64,000 nucleotides of DNA from Ophiostoma sp. CBS 140.51 (lineage: Eukaryota; Ascomycota; Sordariomycetes; Ophiostomatales; Ophiostomataceae), in NCBI GenBank assembly GCA_029298735.1, contig JANSLP010000025.1:62001-126000 (forward strand), in the 5' to 3' direction. The translations under genes and the position numbers were made by a program. Below, in pieces: positions 1 to 10,600 of this stretch (positions are counted from its first letter, which is position 1; the number at the start of each line of letters is the position of its first letter). The notes beneath the pieces were generated by a model. It searched no databases, had not been told where the DNA came from, and saw nothing but the letters and a program-made list of their open reading frames with translations.

Positions 1-2059
1 CATACCGTTCTGCGACAGGCCGCAGTTTTGTCAGCTGTGGTGGTGCTGTCGGCAGTACCTTTCGGGAGTGACCATCCTCATCGTCGCCGGTATCGACCAT
101 GGTGACGTCGCCAATATCGTCGTCGCCCTCGCCACCGCCGCCGTCAATCTTGAGCTTCAGGTCCTCGCCCGGCGGCGGGTACCAAAAATCGGGGCCAAAG
201 TTGACTTCTACAGCACCGCCGCCAAACACGCTGACGGCTGGGTAGTACCCCAAAGTGCCATCATCAAGCCGCTCGCGCGCGCCCTCTTGGATCTTGCTGT
301 TGGTCGACGATGCTGGCGGCAAAAACGACAAGAGGTTCGTCCAGGGCGTGCCCCGCAGCTTGCCGTTCTTATACACGCGGATGTGCGAGCCGGGCAGGGT
401 GCGCATGCAGGCGACCGGGTGGTTGGGGTTGGGCGGTTCGCCGCCACCTGGGATGGCCGAGGCTGCACCGGGTGGCGGTTTCTTGATGGCTGTATTGTGT
501 GTCGATGCTGGGTTGCTCGATCCGTTCAGTGTGGGTGCTGGGTTGGCCAGGTCTTCGAGTTCGCGGCTGGGCACATAGTCAAACTTTTCAAACACCGTCT
601 TTGTCGTTTGGAACCGGAAGGGAATGCGGTCGCGCACAATGTTGGGCCCGTCGTCGCGGTCGTAGTTGCGCCGGTCCTCGTCGTCCACGTCGACGGCCGG
701 GTTGTACGTGCCGTGAACCACTTTTCGGTGCAGGGCCTCTGATGGAAGCTGGATTTCGAGGCCAATAACGTCGCCCTCACGAATATCTTCGTCTTCGTCG
801 TCTTCTGCACTGGCGTTGCCACTACTGCCCAACGATCCGTTCGCACCACCACCGCCGCCGCCTGTGTTTCCCCGCGACACGGAAAAGAACTCTTTGGGCC
901 GTGACATGTGCACCTTTTGGCCCTTGCGGTCGCGGATGCCGTAACCATATGCGTCGTAGCCCACAGGGGCATCGCGCGACGCTTCGCGACGTGCCCATCC
1001 GACACGCACATGGCCGTGTGAAGGGGGTTCGCCTGCCTTTTTGTTGCTGCTCTCCTTCTCCTTTTGTTTTCCACTGCTCTTGTCGCTGCCCTCTTTCAAG
1101 ATGCCCCGTGTCACCTTGCACTCCCAGTACCAACGACCCTGTCGTGCAACCACATTGGCACGTGCCGTCCGAAATCCGCTGTCGCCGTGGATGTTGAGCC
1201 CCGTCTGGTCAAAGAACACGTTGGGCGGTGCGTCCTCAAAGCTAAAGTGTGCATAGTGTGGCTTGGGCTCGGTCTGGCGGAAGTAGTGCGACGACGGGAA
1301 GCGAGGGTCGGCAATACCGCTCTCGTAAACATAACCACGACGATTGATGGGCTGCTCCGAAAACAGCTCGAGAAACTCAACCTCTTGTCCGCTGGCCAGC
1401 TGCACATTGTGCCGCGCCCGGTTGATGGGGCTCGCTGGCGGCTCAAAGTCGCTGGGCCGCAGAGGACCGGCCAGTCGTACGCGCACCGGCAGCCCTTCGT
1501 TGGCTTTAGCAGCGGCTGCTGTCTTGGTCGTCGTAGCGTTACTCGCCGTCTCGTTTCCGCTTCCACCACCACCCAAACTGAAGGTGACGGTCGACTCGTT
1601 TGATCTTTCTGTTGCATCCTTCCGTTTCGGCTCGGGCGTCGCTCTCAATCCAGTGTCTGCTGCCTTCGACTCTCTCTTCTTTAGCGACTCCTTCTTGACG
1701 CGCTTCTCACGCACTGCCACGTTCGGCACATCCTCCCCCGGCCCTGTCGGCTTCGGTGTCGACCGCGACTCGGGGTTCAATGGTGACCGAACCGCGGGCG
1801 TGTGGTCCTCGTCGGCCAAGGCGCGTTTTTGCGGCAGGGAGGACGGCGGGTTGGGCGGTGCCGAGGGGGCAGGCGAGGCCGACGAGCGCGATCCGGAAGC
1901 GGCACCCGGTGGTGGTGTAGGAGACGACGTGCCAGCAGCGCCTTGCGAGTATGAGGAGGAGGAGTAAGGGATCGTGGGCGGCGGAATGGGCGTGACTTTG
2001 ACGCCAGTCGGAGCCGCACGAGGCGCCTCGTCCGGGGCGACCTCTGCGTCCGAAGCCAT
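1..2059 (-). CDS. bre2: Bre2/Ash2-type SPRY subunit of the Set1/COMPASS histone H3K4 methyltransferase (C-terminus cut by window edge)
   Basis: One uninterrupted frame runs from an ATG at 2059 down to the left window edge (about 686 codons) with no stop, so the C-terminus lies outside. The first 200 or so residues are Pro/Ser/Ala/Lys-rich and disordered. They are followed by a B30.2/SPRY fold: a block ending in HFSFEDAPPNVFFDQTG, then RWYWECKV (Trp310) and further on GYGIRDRKG. Poly-Gly and Asp/Glu-rich loops interrupt the SPRY domain, as is common in fungal Bre2. In the known family this protein pairs with Sdc1 (Dpy30) inside COMPASS, binds the Set1/RbBP5 part and is needed for full H3K4 methylation in the nucleus. 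It is divergently arranged with cef1 and shares a 0.67-kb upstream region. I saw no intron in the visible part. Family assignment is confident; the missing end prevents a length check. Confidence 0.9.
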   Translation of the reverse strand, partial: MASDAEVAPDEAPRAAPTGVKVTPIPPPTIPYSSSSYSQGAAGTSSPTPPPGAASGSRSSASPAPSAPPNPPSSLPQKRALADEDHTPAVRSPLNPESRSTPKPTGPGEDVPNVAVREKRVKKESLKKRESKAADTGLRATPEPKRKDATERSNESTVTFSLGGGGSGNETASNATTTKTAAAAKANEGLPVRVRLAGPLRPSDFEPPASPINRARHNVQLASGQEVEFLELFSEQPINRRGYVYESGIADPRFPSSHYFRQTEPKPHYAHFSFEDAPPNVFFDQTGLNIHGDSGFRTARANVVARQGRWYWECKVTRGILKEGSDKSSGKQKEKESSNKKAGEPPSHGHVRVGWARREASRDAPVGYDAYGYGIRDRKGQKVHMSRPKEFFSVSRGNTGGGGGGANGSLGSSGNASAEDDEDEDIREGDVIGLEIQLPSEALHRKVVHGTYNPAVDVDDEDRRNYDRDDGPNIVRDRIPFRFQTTKTVFEKFDYVPSRELEDLANPAPTLNGSSNPASTHNTAIKKPPPGAASAIPGGGEPPNPNHPVACMRTLPGSHIRVYKNGKLRGTPWTNLLSFLPPASSTNSKIQEGARERLDDGTLGYYPAVSVFGGGAVEVNFGPDFWYPPPGEDLKLKIDGGGGEGDDDIGDVTMVDTGDDEDGHSRKVLPTAPPQLTKLRPVAERY

Positions 2060-2730
2060 TGGGGGGAAGGGAGGGGGAGAGAATAAAAGTGAAAAGCTCC
2101 TTAATTGATTGAATTGGTCGGTGCGATCGCGCAGACCGTCGTGGGTCCGGGGGTGGTTGGTTGGATGTGCTGTTTTGTCGACGTCAAGCTCTTTTGCGCC
2201 AAAGCCAACTGAAGCTATTTCAGGAGGCGCGTCGGTCTTCTGTGCTGTTTGTGCTGTTGTGTCAGTTGCGTTGTAGCACAGTTTCTATGCGCCCGCGCAA
2301 AATAGGTCAAATGTGGCGCTAGCTGGATTGGACCAATCATAGACTACCATCTATTTAGGCTACACATAAGCCACACTTCAGCCTCGTGCCGTGCCTGTCG
2401 AGGCCTGTTTGCTCCAGAAATTTTCTGGCTCCTGCCCTGCTAAACGAAAAGTCGCGAGCTGCCTATGTCGCGTTCTTTCGGCCTCACTAAACTGCCAATT
2501 TGCGCCAACATACTCAACATCCAACGACCTCACTCATCAACCCCCGCATCCAACGGACGGTTACCGACGCCAAATCAATCCAAACTTTATCGAATCGATG
2601 ATCTAGCTACCATTTCCATCAAAAGCGAAGTTTAGGGCCGCATCGACCACCCTACGCGCCTTCGGGTCGCACCCTTTTGATCCTTCAACTTTTACCTTTT
2701 TAATCTTCGACCACATCCACCACCGCAACC
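2060..2730. promoter_or_regulatory. Shared divergent promoter of bre2 and cef1
   Basis: This 671-bp stretch separates two start codons that point away from each other. It holds no credible coding frame. A perfect inverted repeat ATTGGACCAAT at 2327-2337 places two CCAAT boxes back to back, which would suit the fungal HAP/CBF complex. The half nearest cef1 is CT- and CA-rich, as in many fungal 5' leaders. Transcription starts cannot be placed by eye. Confidence 0.55.
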
Positions 2731-5169
2731 ATGGTCGCCGTCAAGGGTGGTGTGTGGACAAACATTGAGGATGAGGTCCTCAAGGCCGCCATCTCCAAGT
2801 ATGGCCTCAACCAGTGGGCGCGTGTCTCGTCGCTGCTTGCCCGCAAGACACCAAAACAGTGCAAGGCGCGATGGAACGAGTACCTCGACCCTAGCATCCG
2901 CAAGATTGAATGGAGCAAAGAAGAAGACGAGAAGCTGCTGCACTTGGCCAAGCTGATGCCCACACAATGGCGCACCATTGCCCCCATCGTCGGCCGCACG
3001 GCCAACCAGTGCCTCGAGCGCTACCAGAGACTGTTGGATGAAGCTGAGCAGCGCGAAGCGTCCGAGTTTGGTCTGACGGGCGATGCGGACGGCGAGGCAT
3101 CGGCACCCTCGGCCGACCACGTGCGGAAACTGCGTCCGGGCGAAGTCGACCCCGACCCGGAGAGCAAACCTGCACGACCAGATACGATCGACTTGGACGA
3201 GGACGAAAAGGAGATGCTGAGCGAAGCGCGTGCGCGTCTGGCCAACACACAGGGCAAGAAGGCAAAGCGGAAAGCGCGTGAGCGGGAGCAGGAAGAATCA
3301 CGGCGATTGGCCAACCTGCAGAAGCGGCGCGAGCTCAAGACGGCCGGCATCAACATTAAGGTGGTGACGCGCCGCAAGGGCGAGATGGACTACAATGCCG
3401 ACATCCCGTTCGAAAAGAAGCCCGCCCTAGGCTTTTACGACACGAGCGAAGAGATTGCACGCAACGAGCGCCAGCGCGCCGCCCTCGACCCGAAGCAGCA
3501 GCATGCATCCAACAAACGCAACCGTGGTGACACGGATGCCGACGAAGCCGGGCGCAAGAAGCGCAAGAACGACGGCGACAAGAAGGACAGCGTGTCGGCC
3601 GCGGCCATGAAGGCGGGCCAGCAGCAGCGGCTGCGCGAGGCCGAGCAGAGCAGCAAACGCCGTGCGCTCGTGCTGCCCACACCCCAAGTCAGCGAGGGCG
3701 AGCTCGAGGAGATTATCAAGATGGGCGCCATTGGCGAGCGCGCCAACCAGTTGGCGCAGGCGAGCGACAACGAAGCCACACGTGGTCTGCTGCAGGACTA
3801 CTCGACCATCCAGGGCACCGGTGGACCTATCCGCACACCACGTGCGGCGCCCGAAGAGGACCGCGTGGCCAACGAAATCCGCAACATCCGTGCGCTGACC
3901 CAGACACAGTCGTCGCTGCTGGGTGGTGAGAACACACCTCTGCGTGAAGGCTCTGGATCGACAGGATTCGAGACGGCAGCACCGCGCAAACAGGTCGTGG
4001 CCACGCCGAATCCCTTGGCAACACCACTACGAACTGGCGAAGGCGGCAACGGCGTGCTCGCAACTCCACTGCGGCCAGGCCAGACGCCACTCCGTACACC
4101 CCGGGATGGTTTTGCACTCAATGACGGTAGCAGCAGCAGTGGTGGTCAGACACCGGCCCAGCGTCAACTTGCTCTTCAGAACCAGTTGCAACGTGGTCTT
4201 GCGTCGCTGCCCAAGCCCAAGGACACCGACTGGGAGCTGGAGCTGCCGGACGAGGCGGATGAGAACGACGAGCAGGCGGCACGGACGGCCGAGCAGCAGG
4301 TGGAGGATGCTGCCGACCGTGACCGGCGGATACGCGAGCACCAGGAGGCTCTAGCAGCCCTGGAGCGTAAGCGCCGGACACAAGTCATGCAGCGCAACCT
4401 GCCACGACCAACGACAGTCGACCTGGCAGCTCTGCTTGAGAGTGCAGCGAACCTTGAGGACCCGGCCGAAGCGCTGGTGGCCAACGAGGCCGCTCTGCTT
4501 GTAGCCAACGATGCAATCAAGTTCCCGCTCACAAAAGCAGCTGCGCGGCCAACAACGACAGTGTCTCTCGAGGCGATTGGCGACAACGACCTGGCCGAAG
4601 CCCGGCTGCAGGTGCTCCTTGAAGCCAAGAAGGCGCCACCACGCGACGTCGTCGACTTGACTTGGGGCGGTCTCGTTCCGGCCTCGGATCCCAACGACAA
4701 CTCGGCAGCACTCCTGCTCGGCCTCGGTTGCTACGAGGATGACGACGAAGACGAGGCCATTTCTCTTCAGACAGCCCTAGAGGTGAGTACCTTTTGTGCG
4801 CACTTTACTTTACTGCTACGCATACTAACATTACAGACTGTCCGCGACGCTACATTGGCCTCCGCCGAAAAGGGTGCCAAACTCGAAAAGAAGCTGACTG
4901 TCCACCTCGGCGGCTACAAACACCGTGCCGAGATGCTACGTAAGAAGATGGGCGACGCCCACGGCGCGCTCGGTAAAGCCCAGGCCGCGCTCAACGGCTT
5001 TGAGATTCTGGCCCGCTCCGAAGACCAAGCCCTCAAGCGCCGTTTGGCTTCTTTGCGCGACGAGGTCAGCTTCATCAGCCGCCGCGAACGCGAGGCCCAG
5101 GAGCTGTATCGGGCGAATCGGGAAGAGCTACTGGCCCTAGGCGGGCAGCTGGCAACAAATGGTCATTAG
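2731..5169 (+). CDS. cef1: Pre-mRNA-splicing factor Cef1/Cdc5 (Prp19/NTC complex)
   Basis: Two N-terminal Myb/SANT repeats start directly after a short MVAVKGGVW leader (repeat 1 about residues 6-56, repeat 2 about 57-107) and carry the Cdc5-family signatures KQCKARWNEYLDPSI, LAKLMPTQWRTIAP and GRTANQCLERY. A charged, KR-rich linker follows, then the Cdc5/Cef1 middle domain with repeated TPLRTP-like motifs (phosphorylation sites in this family) and a C-terminal helical region. Cdc5 is a core scaffold of the NineTeen complex that stabilises the activated spliceosome in the nucleus. There is one intron, 4783-4836 (54 nt, GTGAGT..TTACAG, TACTAAC branch site). Its length is a multiple of three and it has no stop, so the frame reads through it; the spliced protein is 794 aa and the unspliced one 812 aa. 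The start is the first ATG and sits just before the Myb repeat. Confidence 0.95.
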   Translation: MVAVKGGVWTNIEDEVLKAAISKYGLNQWARVSSLLARKTPKQCKARWNEYLDPSIRKIEWSKEEDEKLLHLAKLMPTQWRTIAPIVGRTANQCLERYQRLLDEAEQREASEFGLTGDADGEASAPSADHVRKLRPGEVDPDPESKPARPDTIDLDEDEKEMLSEARARLANTQGKKAKRKAREREQEESRRLANLQKRRELKTAGINIKVVTRRKGEMDYNADIPFEKKPALGFYDTSEEIARNERQRAALDPKQQHASNKRNRGDTDADEAGRKKRKNDGDKKDSVSAAAMKAGQQQRLREAEQSSKRRALVLPTPQVSEGELEEIIKMGAIGERANQLAQASDNEATRGLLQDYSTIQGTGGPIRTPRAAPEEDRVANEIRNIRALTQTQSSLLGGENTPLREGSGSTGFETAAPRKQVVATPNPLATPLRTGEGGNGVLATPLRPGQTPLRTPRDGFALNDGSSSSGGQTPAQRQLALQNQLQRGLASLPKPKDTDWELELPDEADENDEQAARTAEQQVEDAADRDRRIREHQEALAALERKRRTQVMQRNLPRPTTVDLAALLESAANLEDPAEALVANEAALLVANDAIKFPLTKAAARPTTTVSLEAIGDNDLAEARLQVLLEAKKAPPRDVVDLTWGGLVPASDPNDNSAALLLGLGCYEDDDEDEAISLQTALEVSTFCAHFTLLLRILTLQTVRDATLASAEKGAKLEKKLTVHLGGYKHRAEMLRKKMGDAHGALGKAQAALNGFEILARSEDQALKRRLASLRDEVSFISRREREAQELYRANREELLALGGQLATNGH

Positions 5170-6924
5170 GAGAGGAGTGTGTGAGCAGGTAATTGGGTTT
5201 GCATAATTGTCTGCATTGTTCATGTATTGTATCTTGTAATCATTTACGGTTTTCGAAAATTGGGCTTATGGGATAGGAGCCTTCGCTTTTTTCTTTTGTT
5301 TGTTTTCATCCACCTTAGCAAATGGCATATTTTACATTTTACGAACAAACCTTGCCAGATACAACGATGGTGGTACGTCGACGCATATTTTGTCGTCGAG
5401 TCCAGAGCGTATGTGTATACAACAACAGCATTGGGTCTAACATTGGCGACATCTTTCGAGACCAAGACTGAGCATAGTCGCTGCTTGTAGTCGCCGATAT
5501 GCCGACATAAATCGTTGACGGAGGCCATATCTCCATGTCGTATATGGGGTCTAGTTGCACTTTCTCTTTGATATAGGTTTTTTCCTGCTGACGGGAAGTC
5601 GGTCCGAAATGTCGAGGGTGTGTATGACAATGTGTATGGGCGTGTATCAATATGTTTGATGACTTCGCCCCTTTTTAGATTAATTGTCGTTGACATTATT
5701 ACCCAGTGTTGCCTGTTGCTTTCGTCGTCGATATTTGCCTCGCTTATCCCAAACAGGCCACATGGTCGAGTCTCCGAGCTAAGTGTATATTTGGTGAAAG
5801 TGGTAAAGGTCCGAGAGCTGAAGCTGGCTTTTGACTTTCTTTTTTTCATTCCTCGCGTAGAGTTGCTGCTGTTTTGTCGTCGGTCGTCGTCATGGCCGAT
5901 GGCATGGTGAAGTTGTCTAGGCGTCGTCGAAGTTGCCTCAGGTCTTCTCAGTATATCTCATTTTTGTGCTCTTCGATCGTTTGACGGTTGTATGATATGG
6001 TTGTTGTAAATTCGAAATAATGCTCCCTGAGTCGTGTTAGTGGGTGGCAATAATAGTTGTTCTGTCTCGTGATAGATATCTATGGCCTCCGTGATATCGT
6101 CGGCCATGGTGATTTCGTATGTCGCCGATGTTTGATAAGTTTTAGTCACAGCCAAGTCAAGAAGAAACTGAAGACATCTTTTCCAACAGAGGATACCATC
6201 GTATTCTTATATCTACAAAAATGCGGCCGACACGAGGTTATTCTGGTCAATTTCTTCCATGCCATGTGCCCCTTTTCTGCTGTTTTCCCTTGCCATTTTC
6301 CCTATTCTCCCTTTTCATCCCCATTCTTCCTTTTGCCTCCTTCCTTTTTCAAACAGCCACGACGACACGTCCTCCTATGAAATACATGTAGATGTGAGCA
6401 AGAAAAGGCAGTAAACACGGCTGCTATTTCGGAAAGTTTGAAAAGCGAAAGGAGGCAAAAGACGGAAGAAATGGTGATGGCGATGCTCTGCTACTACACA
6501 CTGGCAGAAAATCAAGGCACAAGGCAACATAACTACTGCCTGAACAGACTTGACTGGAGTTAAGGGTGTGAGAAATATATCACGGTCCATCCATCATGGC
6601 AGATGTGGCCAGGGAAAAGGGCACCAAGATTAGCCATTTTCATATTGTTTGCCACGTTCTTCGCTCTTATTTTACGCGGCGGTTAAGTGAACACATTTTG
6701 GGTGTTTTCATGAGGTTGCAGTATTTTCCTGGAATATTTTGACTAAGAATTATAACTTGCCCGGTTTGGATCCAATATGTAGACGTATGATTCTCACGTG
6801 AGTCTATGTAAACAATAACCTTTAGATATCATGACCACGATACATCAGAGGTGGCACGTGATCTTGCCTTCTTTGTCACGATCTTATGAACAACGACATC
6901 AAAAATCATAATCTGTCTATAACA
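5170..6924. other. Intergenic stretch downstream of cef1, no firm gene
   Basis: This is AT-richer sequence that should include the cef1 3' UTR. The minus strand has an ATG-started frame of 201 codons (5849 down to 5244) and some short frames near 5.84-6.24 kb that read acceptably. Their codon choice is not C-biased and no domain is recognisable, so I do not call them. Nothing else was seen. Confidence 0.4.
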
Positions 6925-7667
6925 TCAAACCATCTCAAACCACCATTTCAAATAGTCAGCCAAGAGCTTTTTCTCCTCAACAAGTCTCACCATGTCCTTC
7001 GTCTCGTCATTTACAGTCATGCTCCCAGAGACGGTGTATTGATGGTGCACCCTGAATTTTATTCTAGAAGGCTTCTGTTCTTCTGAGTACTCTATCCCGT
7101 CGTCGCGCTCATAGATTCCGGGCCCAAGGTCCACTATTAAGAGGTCGTGTGTTACACAGTGCTTGACAACTCTTGATCAGATGGAGGGGTGTACGATATC
7201 GACAACAACAAACAGTGGTCTGTCCCAACTATTCTGAAGCAAAAGATGCACTCGCAACAAGGTAGCAAAGATCATCATTGTTGCATGCTAATTCAATGGT
7301 CCGGGGAATGCCTGCACGGCAAGTCAAGGTCAGGCATTCAGGGTCTTGCATGTTCTTTGTCACCATCTCCAACCGGATGAGGGAGAATACATGTCCGATA
7401 GAGACCCTGCATACTAGGCGGCCCCCAAAGAAATCATGGACCTTGATACTTCCGGCACCCTCTCCCTTGGTCACGCACAATAAGGTTTCTGTATCTTCTC
7501 GAAAAGGATTTGAACGGCCCCCAAGGACCATGCAGAGAACGCAGACAAATACCTGCATGTAGATTATGCCATGGTGCATGCTGTGCAGCAAGGAAGACCC
7601 AGGCAAACAACAGAAAGAAGCTCATAAAGAAAGAGAGCCACAGTAGATTATGGAAGGTCAATTTCAT
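6925..7667 (-). CDS. Probable spliced gene for a small secreted protein of unknown family
   Basis: I do not recognise the family. From an ATG at 7667 the minus strand encodes MKLTFHNLLWLS followed by a long Phe/Leu/Trp stretch ending near AWVFLAAQHA, a convincing signal peptide. A 64-nt intron fits at 7552-7489 (GTATTTG..GATACAG). It joins exon 1 (7667-7553) in frame to a second exon that contains several Cys (LLCVTKGEG, GGRLVCRVSIGHV, PECLTLTCRAG, NNDDLCYLV). Read straight on, this exon stops at 7229, giving 124 aa. A further coding-looking frame (DLLIVDLGPGIYERDDG ... KWWFEMV, stop at 6925) can be joined in phase by a second intron of about 82 nt (7251-7170), giving 198 aa. That donor (GTGCAT) is weak, so the C-terminus is uncertain. 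It stands alone inside a gene desert. It could be a real orphan or effector-like gene, or a decayed one. Confidence 0.4.
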
Positions 7668-10600
7668 CCATAAGGAGCAATTTTGCTACAGTTTCTGCAC
7701 TGAGGATGGGCATGACAGGCAGCAAGAAAGTCGTCAACTGCAGCTGCATGCATATTGCGCACGGAGAAACCGGATGGTAGCAAGGACAGGGGCCGATGCA
7801 AGAGAATGTAAATAAGAGACACACGATGTATGCAGTCGAAAGACGCGAACAGACGATGCAAAATGCAATGTTAAAAAAAAATAAAAAAACTACGGAACGG
7901 TAGGGAACCGGGGTCAAACAAGAACAGAAAAGTCCAACGCACGACACAGCGGTCCGGTTCGACAAGGACGGCGATGATGGAGGCGGAGGTTACAGTCTGC
8001 AGGGAGAGGGATGCTTGAACATAACAAAAGATGGAGTGATGTGTGCAGCGACGGTCATACAGGCAATCCACATGGCGGCAGGGAGCAGGGAGATAAGAAT
8101 ACTAAGACGGAGAGGGAGAAATATGCAAGGTCTGTGATCAAACAAGACCACGATGTGGAAGCAAAAGCTTCCAGAATCCGTCTGTGCGATACTCGACAGG
8201 AGAGAGGAGGGTGTATGAGTGGCACTTTGGCAAGGTTCAGGGACTGAGACACTGTTGGGAGAGATGCTTTGAAAAAAAGGAATGGACACATGCAGGGCAT
8301 CCATGAATATGCAAGGTACATCACGTAGGTGTAATGTGTTGCGATGCAAGACGAAGACGGGATGGAACGATGGTGGAACTGGTGAGGATGGTGATACAGA
8401 GAGGAAAAGAAAATTGTGGACAGAAGACGTACGGATAAATGCTTAATGGCTGGCAAAAAAAAACATGTTTTAAAATGCAACTAGTCGTGGAGGCAATGAA
8501 CCGAACTCAAAGAGATAAAACGAAAGGAAAGAACAGGCGGTAGGCAAGATCTATGAGTGAGGAAACACAGGGTATTCAAAGACACAAAGACGATTGTTCT
8601 GAGCTATTCTTACCAAGGACGTATCCAGAGACTGACAAACCATGGTTCGGTACCTCCACGTCTCAGACGGCATGCAAGTGTGGAGGGATGGGGATGTATG
8701 GGGGAGGGTAAGATAAGATGAGACGATGCCGTGGAAGCATTATGGAAGCTCGTGAGTCCAATGAAAGTAGAGGATCGCATGAGTAGACCATGGCTCTTTG
8801 TTCGTTCTTATGGTGTATGATTTTAGCAGCCGCCCATGTCAAACCCTTGTCTGCTGGACATTTAAAGACTGACATGAAGAGGCAACAGAAAACATGGAAC
8901 AGGAAACATAAGAAACGAAAGAATGGTATCGGCTAATCGACGAGGCGAAAAGAGACGAGAGTCACCATGGATCATAAAAAGAAGGTGAACATAGAACACA
9001 ACTTGAATAAAAGAATCATGAGATGAATGCAAATGATAAGAAGAAGAGACACGGCGAGCCCCGAAAATGACGAATACGGAAAAGATGGGGGAGACGTGGA
9101 GAGACACGGCAGAGGCCCAGACGATGATAGTGAACGGCAGCGGACAACGAGCACGACATGGAGCCAGGAACCATAGGGCGGGAGACGGGCAGCAAAATGA
9201 TACTGTAGCATCAAGCGGGAGAGCACAAGATGTAGCAAAACTCGAATATTTCGACACAAAAGAAAGCGGAGGAGTGTACTTCCGAAGGCGGGAAAAAACG
9301 TGGTTATCCCAAGAAAAATATCAAGAAGGCATGCCGTAATCATGATGATTCTGTTCTTTTGAATATCGCGTTGTATGTTGTTTTGATTTGCTCGTTTGTA
9401 TATGTATCTTTTCTAATAAACTTCCTATTTGGGATTTGAACTTAAGCCTCGTTCATCGTCGATTTCATCCCTACTTGCTCGATCGATTGACTTTATCTCC
9501 TGAAATGTATCGATCTCATCGATGCGATGCGAGAAGCCCTGGCCTAACATCAACAGGTGCACGACGTAATTCTCCGTGCACAAGGGGCGGTAGCGAAAGC
9601 AAAAAGATGTGAAGGGGGTGCCTGTGTGCCCTGTGCTTTTTTTACTGTTTTTTTTCGTGCTTGTGCACGTGTATACATAAAGCATAGACGCAATTGCGTA
9701 CAATGTGGGAAACACGCCAGTCCGATCGGAACGGTTCTGCTGTCGCGATCCGAAGAAAGATCGAATGGACCAGAGCTAATGTGTGTGGAAAGGATGGTTA
9801 TGATCAATACAGGGGCTCCCCGGAATCGAGCGAAGACCCCTGTTTTCTTTCGCAGAGCGCTCGCGAATATAGCCAAATGGAGATATTTTCTGCGATCCTG
9901 CTATGGCCAGGCGTTTGTCAGAAAGGTCTCGGCGAGTCTCGTGGCGGCCAGCTGCGGTGGGGGATGGCTGGCAGGGGGGAGAAGGTACTCCGTCAAGAAA
10001 AAGAAGAAACAACGAAAAGTCTCGCTCACTGAGCGAAGACGACGATGGGTGTTCCAGGATGACGTCGATCACGGTTTTGAATGGCTGCTCACGTTGTAAC
10101 GGTCGTGAGAACTCTGAACCGGCCAGAACCTGTGGGCGATGAAACAATGAGGAGGGGTCTGTTGGTAGCTGTCAAAACTGTCAAAAAGCGGGATAAAATT
10201 CAAAGTTCTGCGCTGTGGCAATGAGTGCTGAATTTGGGTGGAAATTCAAAGTAAATATCATTGTCTCGTCTTGCAATGTTGACATACTTGATTCATTCAG
10301 TCTTTTAAAACCCAACAGATTTATTTTTGACGAATATATCATACCTGGAATGAGAAAAAGAAACAAAAATAATTTCTTCTTCCTTCACCATTTCACTTAC
10401 ACTGAATTCCGCCAGGTCTAGACCGTTGGAGCGACACGACTTGCCAAAAAGAGTTCTTTCACAAAAACGCAAACAGAGCCGGCTTGGCACAGGTCACGCA
10501 ATGGGTTTGATCTGCCGACAGGGGAGAAGGCCTAGTATCAACGACAATGAACGCATTTGAACGTCACGATCAAGGTACAACCAGCGATCAGAGATGACAA

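Noticed and set aside
5244..5849. Minus-strand frame of 201 codons downstream of cef1
   Set aside because: Codon use is not like the real genes, no domain or signal was seen, and frames of this size are common in the non-coding part of this window.
5837..6240. Short minus-strand frames with helical-looking peptide and an internal TGA
   Set aside because: Joining them needs either a stop-codon readthrough or poorly supported introns. The likeness to coding may be chance.
9420..9450. tRNA-like B-box sequence (GGGATTTGAACTT)
   Set aside because: The flanks do not pair to a T arm and no acceptor or anticodon arm is present. Other TTCGA/TTCAA hits in the deserts failed the same way.
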